Shown: one piece after another, positions 1 to 8,820 of the stretch
How positions within the stretch are numbered: position 1 is the first letter of the stretch
Layout: each line of letters begins with the position of its first letter
Assembly: GCA_902825965.1 (NCBI GenBank)
Contig: CADEDA010000004.1
Coordinates: forward strand, 1-47,397
Direction: 5' to 3'
From: an uncultured Gemmatimonadota bacterium
Lineage (GTDB): Bacteria > Gemmatimonadota > Gemmatimonadetes > Gemmatimonadales > Gemmatimonadaceae
DNA length: 47,397 nucleotides
Notes under the pieces: model-generated
Told to the model about the DNA's origin: nothing
Seen by the model: the letters and a program-made list of their open reading frames with translations, nothing else
The model's database searches: none
Translations under genes and position numbers: made by a program

Positions 1-54
<54 letters not shown>

Positions 55-141
55 TGAGGGGGATGGTGGATATTGGATGGTGGATGGTGGATGGCGAGGG
101 TTGGGGGCATCTTGTAGCTCTCAACACCGACCCCGCTTCCG
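55..141. repeat. Short GGATGGT direct repeats between tRNA and aminotransferase gene
   Basis: The spacer holds several near-copies of a 7-base unit (GGATGGT/TGGATGG) between about 60 and 95, separated by 0 to 6 bases. No gene is seen. A similar G-rich direct repeat lies after the next gene, near 1501-1530, where GTGAGGTGGGAG occurs twice. These look like slippage-prone spacer repeats; no function can be assigned. Confidence 0.5.
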
Positions 142-1503
142 ATGACCGCGACCGCGCCGCACCCTGCCTCGGCTGGCCTGGCAACCCTCGCCGCCGAAGA
201 GCTCGACGCCCTCTGGATGCCGTTCACGGCCAACAAGGCGTTCAAAGCCCGACCGCGCATCCTCGCGTCGGCCAAGGACATGCACTACACCTCGGACGAC
301 GGGCGCCGGATCCTCGACGGCACCGCCGGGCTCTGGTGCGTGAACGCCGGGCACTGCCGCACGCCGATCGTTCAGGCGATCGCACACGCGGCCGGCACGC
401 TGGATTTCGCGCCCGGATTCCAGATGGGGCATGCGGGGAGTTTCGCACTGGCACGCAAGGTGGTGGAGATCCTGCCGGCCGGATTCGAGCAGGTGTTCTT
501 CTCCAACTCCGGGTCCGAAGCCGTCGACAGCGCTCTCAAGATCGCGCTCGCGTACCACCAGGCGCGGGGCGAGAAGTCGCGGACCCGGTTCATCGGTCGT
601 GAGCGAGGCTACCACGGTGTGGGGTTCGGCGGCATCTCGGTGGGCGGCATCGCCCCCAACAAGGCGGCGTTCACGTCGCAGTTGCTGCCCGGTGTCGATC
701 ACCTGCCGCACACGCATGACCCCGCCAGGAACGCGTTCAGCAAGGGCATGCCCGCACACGGCGCGTCCCTCGCCGATGCGCTCGAGGCATTGGTGGCCAA
801 ACACGGCGCCGAGACGATCGCGGCGGTGATCGTGGAGCCGGTGGCCGGATCGACCGGCGTGTTGATCCCGCCGGTGGGCTACCTCGAGCGGTTGCGCGCC
901 ATCTGCGACGCCCACGGCATCCTGTTGATCTTCGATGAAGTGATCACGGGTTTCGGGCGGCTCGGCACCCCGTTCGCGGCGCAGTACTTCAACGTGATCC
1001 CCGACATGATCACGCTGGCGAAGGGCATCACCAACGCCGCGGTGCCGATGGGAGCGACCGCGGTGCGCGGCACGATCTACGACACCGTGGTGAACGCGAC
1101 GGCCAAGGGCATCGAGTTCTTCCACGGCTACACCTACAGCGGGCATCCGCTCGCCGCCGCTGCGGGCCTCGCCACGCTCCAGCTCTACCAGGACGAGCAG
1201 TTGCTCACGCGTGCCGCGACGCTGGCACCCGTGTGGGAGCAGGCGGTGCATTCCCTGCGCGACATGAAACACGTGGTCGACATCCGCAACCTCGGGCTCG
1301 TGGCAGGCATCGAGCTGGCGACGCGCGACGGCGTGCTCGGTGCGCGGGCCTACGACGCGTTCGTCGACGCGTTCTTCACCGAAGGGGTGCTGATCCGGAC
1401 CACCGGGGACATCATCGCGCTGTCGCCGCCGTTGATCATCTCGGAAGAGCAGGTCTGGGAGTTGGTGGGCAAGGTGCGGAGGGCGGTTGAACGGCAGGCG
1501 TGA
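142..1503 (+). CDS. Class III aminotransferase, beta-alanine:pyruvate (omega-amino acid) type
   Basis: 453 residues, full length for this PLP enzyme family. The N-terminal LDALWMPFTANKAF and DGTAGLWCVNAGH segments are typical of omega-amino acid:pyruvate transaminases such as BauA. LIFDEVITGFGR supplies the Asp (about D265) that contacts the PLP pyridine nitrogen, and TLAKGITNAAVPMGA contains the Schiff-base Lys (about K294). The expected reaction is transfer of the amino group of beta-alanine to pyruvate, giving malonate semialdehyde and alanine in the cytoplasm. A semialdehyde dehydrogenase at 2894-4390 and a possible beta-aminopeptidase at 1570-2877 support this substrate. Specificity within class III is hard to call from sequence, so another omega-amine donor is possible. 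Confidence 0.87.
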   Translation: MTATAPHPASAGLATLAAEELDALWMPFTANKAFKARPRILASAKDMHYTSDDGRRILDGTAGLWCVNAGHCRTPIVQAIAHAAGTLDFAPGFQMGHAGSFALARKVVEILPAGFEQVFFSNSGSEAVDSALKIALAYHQARGEKSRTRFIGRERGYHGVGFGGISVGGIAPNKAAFTSQLLPGVDHLPHTHDPARNAFSKGMPAHGASLADALEALVAKHGAETIAAVIVEPVAGSTGVLIPPVGYLERLRAICDAHGILLIFDEVITGFGRLGTPFAAQYFNVIPDMITLAKGITNAAVPMGATAVRGTIYDTVVNATAKGIEFFHGYTYSGHPLAAAAGLATLQLYQDEQLLTRAATLAPVWEQAVHSLRDMKHVVDIRNLGLVAGIELATRDGVLGARAYDAFVDAFFTEGVLIRTTGDIIALSPPLIISEEQVWELVGKVRRAVERQA

Positions 1504-1569
1504 GGTGGGAGGTGTGAGGTGGGAGGTGTACGGCAACGACAGTGCTCTTCTCAACGGCGAGGCGGAACG

Positions 1570-2877
1570 ATGCGCGTTCTTCGGCGGCTGGTCTCGCTCG
1601 CGTTACTGCTCCTGCCGATGGGTTCCGTCGCGGCGCAGCGGGCGCGGGCCGGTGATCTCGGGATCACGGCGCTCATCGGCGGCACGCCCGGAGCGCTGAA
1701 CGCGATCACCGACGTGACCGGCGTCGAGGTCGGCCACGCCACGATCATCCGCGGTGACGCGGGTCCCCTGCGCGTCGGCACGGGACCGGTGCGCACCGGC
1801 GTGACGATCGTGCATCCGCGCGGCCGACGGAGCAACGACCCCGTGTTCGGCGCTTGGTTCACGCTGAACGGCAACGGCGAGATGACCGGGACCACCTGGC
1901 TCGAGGAAGGCGGGATCCTCGAGGGGCCGATCGGCATCACCAACACCAACAGCGTGGGAGTGGTGCGCGACGGGATCCTCCAGTGGCAGGTGGGCACGCC
2001 GGGTTTGCAGCCGTGGGGATTGCCTGTGGCCGCCGAGACCTGGGATGGCGTGCTCAACGACATCAACGGCTTCCATGTGAAGCCCGAGCACGTCCGCGAG
2101 GCACTCGACGGCGCACGTGGAGGGCGCGTCGTCGAGGGCGCCGTCGGTGGCGGCACGGGCATGGTCTGCCTCGGCTTCAAGGGCGGGATCGGCACGGCGT
2201 CCCGTCGGCTCCCTGCGGCGCAGGGCGGTTACACGATCGGGGTGCTGGTGCAGTGCAACTTCGGCAACCAGCGCAACCTGATGATCGGCGGCGTGCCGGT
2301 GGGACGCGAGATCACCGACCTCGCCATCTGCACGGCGGGAGCGTTGCCCGCAGAGGCGCCGACGAACGAGCGCCTGGCACCACCCTGTCCATCACCGGCG
2401 CGCGATGCGATGCGCGATGCGATGCGCGGTGCGATGCGCGGTGCGATGCGCGGTGAGATGCGCGGTGCAACGCGCGACGATGCGATCGAGCCCCGGGAGC
2501 TCGGCTCGATCATCGTGGTGGTGGCGACCGACGCCCCGTTGCTGCCGCATCAGCTCAAACGTATCGCCACACGCGTCTCGCTCGGGGTAGGACGCGTGGG
2601 CGGCTTCGCGTCGAACGGTTCGGGCGACATCTTCATCGCGTTCTCGACGGCGAACGCGCGCACGGCAATGGCCGAGGATTCGACGGCCCTCACCATGCTG
2701 TCCAACGCGCGCATCTCGCCGCTCTTCCAGGCGACGGTGCAGGCGACCGAGGAGGCGATCATCAACGCGATGCTCGCGGCCGAGACGATGACGGGTGCGA
2801 ATCAGCAGCGCGTGTTCGGGCTGCCGGCCGCTCGGGTGCAGGAGGCGCTGCGGAAGTACGGTCGCGCGACCCCGTAA
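1570..2877 (+). CDS. P1 family (DmpA/BapA-like) secreted aminopeptidase with tandem-repeat linker
   Basis: 435 residues from ATG 1570, which opens a Sec signal peptide (RRLVSLALLLLPMGSVAAQ); longer starts add an unlikely leader. DmpA/BapA peptidases are Ntn hydrolases that cut themselves before a nucleophilic Ser and then release N-terminal residues, including beta-amino acids such as beta-alanine. The expected cleavage site is seen as ELG|SIIVVVATDAPL, about Gly312|Ser313, and VQCNFGNQRNLMIGG matches the conserved active-site Asn region. Just before the cleavage site, residues 278-304 are a 12-base tandem repeat encoding MRDA/MRGA units, which core family members are not known to need. The gene sits between an omega-aminotransferase and a semialdehyde dehydrogenase, suggesting supply of beta-alanine from peptides in the periplasm. 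Confidence 0.85.
   Translation: MRVLRRLVSLALLLLPMGSVAAQRARAGDLGITALIGGTPGALNAITDVTGVEVGHATIIRGDAGPLRVGTGPVRTGVTIVHPRGRRSNDPVFGAWFTLNGNGEMTGTTWLEEGGILEGPIGITNTNSVGVVRDGILQWQVGTPGLQPWGLPVAAETWDGVLNDINGFHVKPEHVREALDGARGGRVVEGAVGGGTGMVCLGFKGGIGTASRRLPAAQGGYTIGVLVQCNFGNQRNLMIGGVPVGREITDLAICTAGALPAEAPTNERLAPPCPSPARDAMRDAMRGAMRGAMRGEMRGATRDDAIEPRELGSIIVVVATDAPLLPHQLKRIATRVSLGVGRVGGFASNGSGDIFIAFSTANARTAMAEDSTALTMLSNARISPLFQATVQATEEAIINAMLAAETMTGANQQRVFGLPAARVQEALRKYGRATP
2399..2482 (+). repeat. 12-bp tandem repeat inside the P1 peptidase gene
   Basis: About six and a half copies of a CGCGATGCGATG / CGCGGTGCGATG unit, in frame, encode (MRDA)2(MRGA)n. The unit length is a multiple of three, so copy-number changes keep the reading frame. 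The array ends about eight codons before the autocleavage Gly-Ser. Confidence 0.9.
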
Positions 2878-2893
2878 GTCGGGCGCGCAGGGG

Positions 2894-4390
2894 CTAGCGC
2901 AGCACCGGCATCGTGAACGAGGCGCCATCGCCCCCGCTGGGCCAGCGGGTGGTCACGGTCTTCACGCGCGTGTAGAAGCGAACGCCGTCCATGCCGTGCT
3001 GGTTGTGGTCCGCGAACGCGGATTCCTTCCAGCCGCCGAACGAATAGAACGCGAGCGGCACCGGGATGGCGACGTTGATGCCGACCATGCCGCAGCGCAC
3101 GCGGTGGGCGAAGTCGCGTGCCGCGCCACCACTGCGTGTGAAGATGGCGACGCCGTTGCCGTAGCGGTGCGTGTCGCAGAGGGCGCGCGCCTCCTCGGCG
3201 CCCTGCACGCGCACGACGCAGAGCACGGGGCCGAAGATCTCCTCCTGGTAGATCGACATCGCCGGCGTGACGTGGTCGAAGAGCGTGCCCCCGAGGAAGA
3301 ACCCCGGGCCGGCGGCCGACGCGTGGTTGCGGCCGTCCACCACGAGCGTCGCGCCGGCCGTGACGCCTTCGGCGATGTAGCCGGTGATGCGGTCGCGATG
3401 GGCCGCCGTGACGACGGGCCCCATGTCCGGATCGCCGACGGTCGGTGCGCCGACACGCAGCGCGCGCACCCGCTCGGCGAGCGCGGCGACGAGCGCATCC
3501 GCGGTCGTGTCACCCACGACCACGGCGACGGAGATGGCCATGCAGCGTTCACCGGCCGATCCGTACGCGGCGCCCATCAGTGCGTCGGTGACCTGCGTGA
3601 GGTCGGCATCGGGCAGCACCACGCAGTGGTTCTTGGCCCCCCCCATCGCCTGCACGCGCTTGCCGTGCTTCGCCGCGGCCTCGTGGATGTACCGGGCGAC
3701 CGGAGTGGATCCGACGAAGCTGACGGCTTCGACGGCGGGGTGCACGAGCAGCGCATCGACCGCCTGCTTGTCACCGTTGAGCACATTGAGCGTGCCCGGC
3801 GGCCCACCCGCCTCGGTCCACAGCTCTGCCAGGCGCAGCGGGCAGGAGGGATCGCGTTCGGACGGCTTGAGGATCACCGCGTTGCCCGTGGCGAGCGCGG
3901 GGCCGAGCATCCAGAGCGGCACCATCGCCGGGAAGTTGAACGGCGTGATGGCGGCGACGACGCCGAGCGGTTGGCGCAGCGCATGCATGTCGATGCCGCG
4001 CGAGACGCCATCGGAGAACTCGCCCTTCATGAGGTGCGGGATGCCGCAGGCGAACTCGATGACCTCGAGCCCGCGCTGGAGTTCGCCGCGCGCATCGGCC
4101 AGCACCTTGCCGTGTTCGGCGCTGATCAGCGCCGCGAGCTCGTCGCGGTGCACCAGGCAGAGTTCGCGGAACTTGAACAGCACCTGCGCCCGGTCAGAGG
4201 CCGAGCGTTCGCCCCAGGCGGGGGCCGCGCGCCGCGCCGCGTCGACCGCGCGTTCGCCGTCGACGGCATCGGCGAGCGCGAGCTGTGCGCGCAGCGTGCC
4301 GGTGGCGGGGTCGAACACCGGGGCCGTGCGTGCGCTGTGGGCATCCACACGCATGCCGCCGATGAAGTGGCCGAGTCGCGGAGGGGTCAC
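2894..4390 (-). CDS. mmsA: CoA-acylating methylmalonate/malonate-semialdehyde dehydrogenase
   Basis: 498 residues, the usual length for MmsA, an aldehyde dehydrogenase superfamily enzyme that converts (methyl)malonate semialdehyde, CoA and NAD+ to propionyl- or acetyl-CoA plus CO2. Visible marks are ITPFNFPAMVPLWM with Asn of the oxyanion hole, VILKPSERDP for NAD binding, FVGSTPVARYIHEAAA, VQAMGGAKNH and the catalytic Cys in GSAGERCMA (C283). GGAKNH instead of the usual ELGGK glutamate motif is characteristic of this CoA-dependent subgroup. It is convergent with the P1 peptidase gene, 16 bases away, and 28 bases downstream of the VKOR-like gene on the same strand. With the omega-aminotransferase at 142 it can complete beta-alanine breakdown (BauC role) or serve valine breakdown. 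Confidence 0.9.
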   Translation of the reverse strand: MTPPRLGHFIGGMRVDAHSARTAPVFDPATGTLRAQLALADAVDGERAVDAARRAAPAWGERSASDRAQVLFKFRELCLVHRDELAALISAEHGKVLADARGELQRGLEVIEFACGIPHLMKGEFSDGVSRGIDMHALRQPLGVVAAITPFNFPAMVPLWMLGPALATGNAVILKPSERDPSCPLRLAELWTEAGGPPGTLNVLNGDKQAVDALLVHPAVEAVSFVGSTPVARYIHEAAAKHGKRVQAMGGAKNHCVVLPDADLTQVTDALMGAAYGSAGERCMAISVAVVVGDTTADALVAALAERVRALRVGAPTVGDPDMGPVVTAAHRDRITGYIAEGVTAGATLVVDGRNHASAAGPGFFLGGTLFDHVTPAMSIYQEEIFGPVLCVVRVQGAEEARALCDTHRYGNGVAIFTRSGGAARDFAHRVRCGMVGINVAIPVPLAFYSFGGWKESAFADHNQHGMDGVRFYTRVKTVTTRWPSGGDGASFTMPVLR

Positions 4391-4418
4391 GAGGCGATGA
4401 CGAGGCGATCAGGGGTGG

Positions 4419-4895
4419 CTAGTGCGCGGACTGCAGGAGTCGCGTGCGGCGGAGCTCGAGCGCCGCGAGCACGCCGAGGATGGCGATGGAGACCGCGGAG
4501 ATGGCGCACCAGGGGCAGAAGGTCTTCAGGACGAAGAACTCCGCGTACTTGAGGCGCAGCGTGAAGAGGATGGCGGGGAAGATGAGTGCGGCGAGTGCGA
4601 GGGCCGGGCCGCGTGCATCGCGTCGGGCGTCCGTGCCGCCGAGGAGCGCGGTGAGGAGGATGAGCGAGTAGCCGATCGCGCCGATGAGCGCGACGTCGAC
4701 GCCGAGGAACCAGCTCCAGGAGGAGAACTGCACGGCGGCGCATCCGCCGGAGCCTCCGCAGGCGAGCGCACCGGCCTTTCCGATCTTCCAGAGGTGCAGG
4801 TAGGTGGCGACGAACGCGTTGACGAGCGCGATGAGGGCGATGAGCTGGCGATAGCTCAGGCCGAGGAGTCCGTCGCGAGGCTGGGGACTGGTCAT
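4419..4895 (-). CDS. Vitamin K epoxide reductase (VKOR) family membrane protein
   Basis: 158 residues from ATG 4895; a Met nine codons upstream would add only a polar leader. Four hydrophobic segments are visible (LIALIALVNAFVATYLHLW, VALIGAIGYSLILLTALL, LALAALIFPAILFTL, ISAVSIAILGVLAAL). Two Cys in ACGGSGGCAAV form the periplasmic loop pair, and FCPWC near the C-terminus is the CxxC that faces the quinone. Bacterial VKORs reoxidise DsbA-like proteins and pass electrons to quinone. No fused thioredoxin domain is present, so a separate periplasmic partner is needed. It precedes mmsA by 28 bases in the same direction, with no obvious functional link. Confidence 0.88.
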   Translation of the reverse strand: MTSPQPRDGLLGLSYRQLIALIALVNAFVATYLHLWKIGKAGALACGGSGGCAAVQFSSWSWFLGVDVALIGAIGYSLILLTALLGGTDARRDARGPALALAALIFPAILFTLRLKYAEFFVLKTFCPWCAISAVSIAILGVLAALELRRTRLLQSAH

Positions 4896-5294
4896 GGACG
4901 AGGAGTGACGGAGCGCCGACACAATCTGAAGGTTGAAGCTATGAGAAGCAGAACCGGCGCACTAGCGGTGACCGCATGACGAATACCACCCGCGATGCAG
5001 CGAACCTCCACACCACGTGGCGCGCCCAGTGCTGAGCGAGTGCATCGTGTTCGCGGGTGCGGCCATCGGCTCGCTGTTCGACTTCGACGCCGTGAGGCTC
5101 CTTCTGCCGCCGGTCGCCGTGTCCACTGCAGCGCCGAGAAGCACCACGGGCGGCTTCGGGTCTCGATGCTCGACCAACACTTTGCGAACATCCCGCGCCC
5201 AGCACTCCCTCGCGCCGCCACGTAGCTTCCCACGGACCCCGTGCGCCCCCACCCCCACGCCGCACGATCCGCCACGTTCGCCCGGAACCTGCCG
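4896..5294. other. Divergent intergenic region, no recognised gene
   Basis: About 400 bases separate the divergent VKOR-like and amidohydrolase genes. Several frames are open, but they are Arg/Ala-rich in all readings, have no recognisable motif and overlap each other. Promoters for both flanking genes should lie here, but no convincing -35/-10 or -24/-12 pair was found. I see no RNA gene. Confidence 0.5.
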
Positions 5295-6722
5295 ATGTCC
5301 CTCTCCCTGCAGCGCGCGCGACGCACTGGCATCGCTGTCGCCGCTCTCCTCGTCACCGCCGCGGTACCCCAGGTACCCCACGCGCAGACGACACCGATCG
5401 CGATCACCGATGTCACGGTGATCCCGATGGACCGCGAACGCACCGTCCCCGGCCAGACCGTCATCATCCAGGACGGCCGCATCACGGCGATGGGTGCCAC
5501 GGCGCGCACCACCGTGCCGGCGAACGCCACGCGCATCGACGGCCGCGGCAAGTTCCTCATGCCCGGCCTGGCGGAGATGCACGCGCACGTGCCCCCGGGG
5601 AACCCCACCGACGAGGTACTCGGCGACATCCTCTTCCTCTACGTCGCCAACGGCATCACCACCATCCGCGGGATGCTCGGGGCGCCGTACCAGATCCAGC
5701 TCAAGGACAAGATCGCCAGTGGCGCACTGCTGGGACCGCGCTTCTTCCACGCCGCGCCCTCGCTCAACCAGAACTCGGCGCCCAACCCGGCCGCCGGCGT
5801 GGCGGCGGTGAAGGCGGCCAAGGCCACGGGCTATGACCTGATGAAGATCCACCCCGGGTTCAGCCGCGAGACCTGGGATGCGAGCGTGGCCGAGCTGAAG
5901 GCGAACGCGATGACCTTCGGCGGGCACGTGCCGATGGCGGTCGGCGTGGTGCACGCGATGCGGACCGGCATCGCGACCATCGACCACGTGGACGGCTACC
6001 TCGAAGCCTCCGTGCGCGACAGCGCGCTGTTCAGCACACCAGGCACGACCCTCGGTGACGTCATCGCGTCGGTGGATCCTTCGAAGTTCCGCGCACTCGC
6101 GCAGATGTCACGCGACCTCGGTGTGTGGAACGTGCCGACCATGTACCTCTGGGAGAACTTCTACAACGACCTCACGCCCGAGCAGCTCGCCGCGCTCCCG
6201 GAGATGCGGTATGTGTCGGGGCAGCAGGTGACGGCGTGGATGACGCAGAAGCGCAACCGCGCGCTGGCCGACGCGAACCAGGCGATGACGCCCGAGCGGC
6301 GCAGCCGCTACCTCACGCTGCGCCGCGAGATGCTCAAGACCCTGGCCGACGTCGGCGCGCCGTTGCTCATGGGCACCGATTCCCCGCAGATGTTCAACGT
6401 GCCGGGCTTCGCGCTGCACCGCGAACTCCAGGTGGCGCGTACGGCCGGGCTCAGCAACTACCAGGTGCTCGAGAGCGGGACCAGGAACGTCGGGCGCTAC
6501 GTGCGCGAATCACTCAAGCAGGACGGCGCGTTCGGGACCGTGGCCACGGGGCAGTGGGCGGACCTGGTGCTGCTGGACGCGAACCCGCTGGAGGACCTCG
6601 CGCACCTCACGCGCCGCGCCGGCGTGCTGGTGCGCGGCAGGTGGGTCAGTGCGGCGGAGATCACGGCCGGACTCGAGCGGATCGCCGCGCGGCACGCGGC
6701 GTCACGGCCGGGGAACAACTAG
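5295..6722 (+). CDS. Exported metal-dependent amidohydrolase
   Basis: 475 residues from ATG 5295, which begins a Sec signal peptide (SLSLQRARRTGIAVAALLVTAAVPQVPHAQ). The TIM-barrel metal ligands of the amidohydrolase superfamily are visible: HAH in MPGLAEMHAHV (about H96 and H98), the Lys in YDLMKIHPG, His in FGGHVP and in ATIDHVDGY, and the Asp in LLMGTDSPQ. The end, GTVATGQWADLVLLDANPLEDL, is the imidazolonepropionase-like hallmark of the small beta-sandwich domain. Relatives include prolidase-like exported hydrolases of this phylum group; the substrate is unknown. It is convergent with the ATP-grasp gene, 30 bases away. Confidence 0.87.
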   Translation: MSLSLQRARRTGIAVAALLVTAAVPQVPHAQTTPIAITDVTVIPMDRERTVPGQTVIIQDGRITAMGATARTTVPANATRIDGRGKFLMPGLAEMHAHVPPGNPTDEVLGDILFLYVANGITTIRGMLGAPYQIQLKDKIASGALLGPRFFHAAPSLNQNSAPNPAAGVAAVKAAKATGYDLMKIHPGFSRETWDASVAELKANAMTFGGHVPMAVGVVHAMRTGIATIDHVDGYLEASVRDSALFSTPGTTLGDVIASVDPSKFRALAQMSRDLGVWNVPTMYLWENFYNDLTPEQLAALPEMRYVSGQQVTAWMTQKRNRALADANQAMTPERRSRYLTLRREMLKTLADVGAPLLMGTDSPQMFNVPGFALHRELQVARTAGLSNYQVLESGTRNVGRYVRESLKQDGAFGTVATGQWADLVLLDANPLEDLAHLTRRAGVLVRGRWVSAAEITAGLERIAARHAASRPGNN

Positions 6723-6742
6723 CCGCACCCGTCACTCGTGCG

Positions 6743-6774
6743 GGGGCTACGCTCACTCCGTGTGCCGTAGCCCC
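6743..6774. terminator. Hairpin between convergent genes (possible bidirectional terminator)
   Basis: GGGGCTACG (6743-6751) is complementary to CGTAGCCCC (6766-6774) with a 14-base loop. It covers the last codons of the minus-strand ATP-grasp gene just after the end of the convergent amidohydrolase gene. No U-tract follows on either strand, so this is a structural candidate only. Confidence 0.35.
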
Positions 6775-7766
6775 AGGCGCACGATCCGGTCGAGCAGCTT
6801 GGGGTACGCGAGCCCGTCGTGCGCGGCCGCCTGCGCGAACTCCTCCTCGCGCGCGATGTCGGGGTTCGGGTTCGCCTCGAGGAAGTACGTGCGCCCCGCG
6901 CTGTCGAGCCGGAAGTCGATGCGCGCGTACCCCGTCAGCTCGAGGATCCGGTAGATGCGCTTGCTGTCGTGCAGCAGGCGATCCTCCCCGCCGTCCGGCA
7001 ACCGCTTGGCGGCGCGGATGACCACGCCCTTGCGCGCCTGGTAGTCCGGGTCGTGCTTGAGCCGCGCGGTGGCGATGAGCGGCGTGTTGGGCTCGGCGTT
7101 CTCGGTGAGCAGCTCCCAGGGCGTGAACGCCGCGAGGCGGTCATTGCCCAGCACGCTCACGTAGAGTTCGCGCCCCTCGATGAACTGCTCGGCGATCGCG
7201 TCGGTGCCGAGCCGCTCGTGTACGAACCGCACGCGCTCGGCCAGCTTCTCGTCGGAGTCCACCACGGAGGCCTGGCTGATGCCCAGCGACGAATGTTCGA
7301 TGAGCGACTTGACGATGAGCGGGAAGGCCAGGTGCCGCGGCCGCTTCACCTTGCGGCCCAGCGGGAAGACCGCGAAGTCCGGGACGCGGATGCGATGGTA
7401 GGTGAGCAGCTTCTTGCTCAGTGCCTTGCCGCGCGAGAGCATGAGGCCGCGTGGGTTGCAGCCGGTGTACGGCACCTTGATGAGCTCGAGGTACGCGACG
7501 ACGTTGTGGTCGTAGACCGTCTCGCCGTGGAACTCCTCCAGCAGGTTGAACACGATGTCCGGCTTGATCGCGTCGACGGCTTCCTTGATGGGGCGCAGTT
7601 CCCACTGCACGCCGAGCACGTGCACGTCGTGTCCGATCTCGCGGAGCGTGGAGATGACGTCGTACTCGGTCTTGACCTCGAAGGCCTCGCGCCTGCTGAG
7701 CGCGTCAGCGTCGTCCGGCGGCACGAGGTCGGGGTGCGTGAGCACCAGGATCGTGAGCCGCTTCAT
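6753..7766 (-). CDS. D-Ala-D-Ala ligase-like ATP-grasp enzyme
   Basis: 337 residues. Fold and motifs match ATP-grasp carboxylate-amine ligases: an N-terminal Rossmann-like part (TILVLTHPDLVPP, DVHVLGV), VPYTGCNPRGLMLSRGKALSKKLL, a central FPLIVKSLIEHSSLGIS ATP lid, and a C-terminal metal site YARIDFRLD...YFLEANPNPDI. Such enzymes join a carboxylate to an amine using ATP. The sequence is diverged from housekeeping Ddl, and no mur/fts genes are nearby, so peptidoglycan synthesis is not implied. Its start overlaps the stop of the upstream metallopeptidase gene by 4 bases, so the two are translationally coupled. It is the last gene of a four-gene minus-strand run that also has TldD and TldE. Substrate unknown. 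Confidence 0.83.
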   Translation of the reverse strand: MKRLTILVLTHPDLVPPDDADALSRREAFEVKTEYDVISTLREIGHDVHVLGVQWELRPIKEAVDAIKPDIVFNLLEEFHGETVYDHNVVAYLELIKVPYTGCNPRGLMLSRGKALSKKLLTYHRIRVPDFAVFPLGRKVKRPRHLAFPLIVKSLIEHSSLGISQASVVDSDEKLAERVRFVHERLGTDAIAEQFIEGRELYVSVLGNDRLAAFTPWELLTENAEPNTPLIATARLKHDPDYQARKGVVIRAAKRLPDGGEDRLLHDSKRIYRILELTGYARIDFRLDSAGRTYFLEANPNPDIAREEEFAQAAAHDGLAYPKLLDRIVRLGLRHTE

Positions 7767-8791
7767 ACGGCGATCCAGTCGCGGCGGCCCTGTCCGACGA
7801 GGAATCCCATGGTGCGCGCGGTGAGCAGCACCAGGAAGTCGGTCAGCAACTGGCGTTCGTTGCCGGGGACGCGGAGCCGGAGCTCCTTGCAGCGTCCGAT
7901 CATGTCGCCGAGGACCTGATCGAGGGAGAACTGGTACTCGCCGGTCCAGCGGGAGACGATGCGGCGGATGTCGCCGCGGTGGCGACGGAGGAAACTCGCG
8001 GCCGTGGGACGGGCGCGATGACGCGGATCATCGGAGAAGAGGCGTTGCAGGTCGTCGTCGTACGTCTTCGGATACTCCACCGAATATATCGCCTGCCGGT
8101 AGGTGTAGTGCTCGAACAGCGTGCGCTGCATGAGCCGCAGCGGGTCGACCACCTCGCGGTTGCGATGTGACGGCGTCACGCCGGCGAGCTCGGTCATGAG
8201 CCGGTCGACGTACTCGAGCTTCTGCAGGGCGGGCCAGCCGGCGTAGCGCCGCCGCCAGTCACTGCGCGGGCGCAGCCACACCGCGAACGTCTCCGCGAAA
8301 TCCTCGTCGGGATGCGACTGCGCGTACCAGCGCCGCAGGTGCTGCACGTAGCGCTTGCTCGCCGGATTGGGACGGTAGGCGTCGGGGTACTTGATCGACG
8401 ACTTGCCGAAGAGCCGCTGCCATTCGCGGCGGCGGTGCAGCTGGTACCCGTGCTGCACGGCGTGGCCGCACTCGTGCCGCAGGATCTTCATGCACTCGTG
8501 GTGGGTGCCGCCCTCCACCTCGATCAGCTGCGTGCGCTCGAGCTTCATGAGACGCGGATGCAGCAGGTAGAACGGCACGGCGAACCCGGAGACCCCGCCC
8601 GGCGAGAACCACTCGTCGGAGACCCAGACGTGCGGCTTGAGCCGCAGCCCGCGGTCCTCCAGTTCGCCGTGCAACTCGTCGATGCAGTCCTGCACCCAGG
8701 TCCCCTCGAGCCGGAGCCCCAGGTCCTTGAAGCGCATCAACAGCAGGCGCTCGTCGGTCCAGCTGGCCCACGGGTACCGGGAGTTGGGCAT
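7763..8791 (-). CDS. Putative zinc-binding metallopeptidase (HExxH)
   Basis: 342 residues, no signal peptide, so probably cytoplasmic. The zinc motif is HECGH (residues 106-110) within MKILRHECGHAVQHGY. DEDFAETFAVWL about 55 residues later gives a likely third ligand, E167. This pattern matches the family annotated as putative zinc-binding metallo-peptidase (Peptidase_Mx-like). The stop overlaps the start of the ATP-grasp gene (ATGA), and TldE ends 29 bases upstream. The pairing with a peptide-ligase-type enzyme suggests both act on the same peptide or polymer, but the substrate is not known. Confidence 0.8.
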   Translation of the reverse strand: MPNSRYPWASWTDERLLLMRFKDLGLRLEGTWVQDCIDELHGELEDRGLRLKPHVWVSDEWFSPGGVSGFAVPFYLLHPRLMKLERTQLIEVEGGTHHECMKILRHECGHAVQHGYQLHRRREWQRLFGKSSIKYPDAYRPNPASKRYVQHLRRWYAQSHPDEDFAETFAVWLRPRSDWRRRYAGWPALQKLEYVDRLMTELAGVTPSHRNREVVDPLRLMQRTLFEHYTYRQAIYSVEYPKTYDDDLQRLFSDDPRHRARPTAASFLRRHRGDIRRIVSRWTGEYQFSLDQVLGDMIGRCKELRLRVPGNERQLLTDFLVLLTARTMGFLVGQGRRDWIAV

Positions 8792-8820
8792 CAGGGCGTC
8801 ACCAGGGCGTCACCAGTCGG

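Noticed and set aside
121-1554. Long minus-strand open frame opposite the aminotransferase gene
   Set aside because: It is Arg/His-rich without motifs and mirrors a clear class III aminotransferase; GC-rich DNA often leaves such antisense frames open. Similar shadows at 2795-4552, 4962-5987, 24411-26312, 43093-45261 and 45535-47328 were dropped for the same reason.
4896-5294. Integron attC site or small gene in the VKOR/amidohydrolase spacer
   Set aside because: No paired RYYYAAC/GTTRRRY core sites and no gene-like frame with a ribosome binding site.
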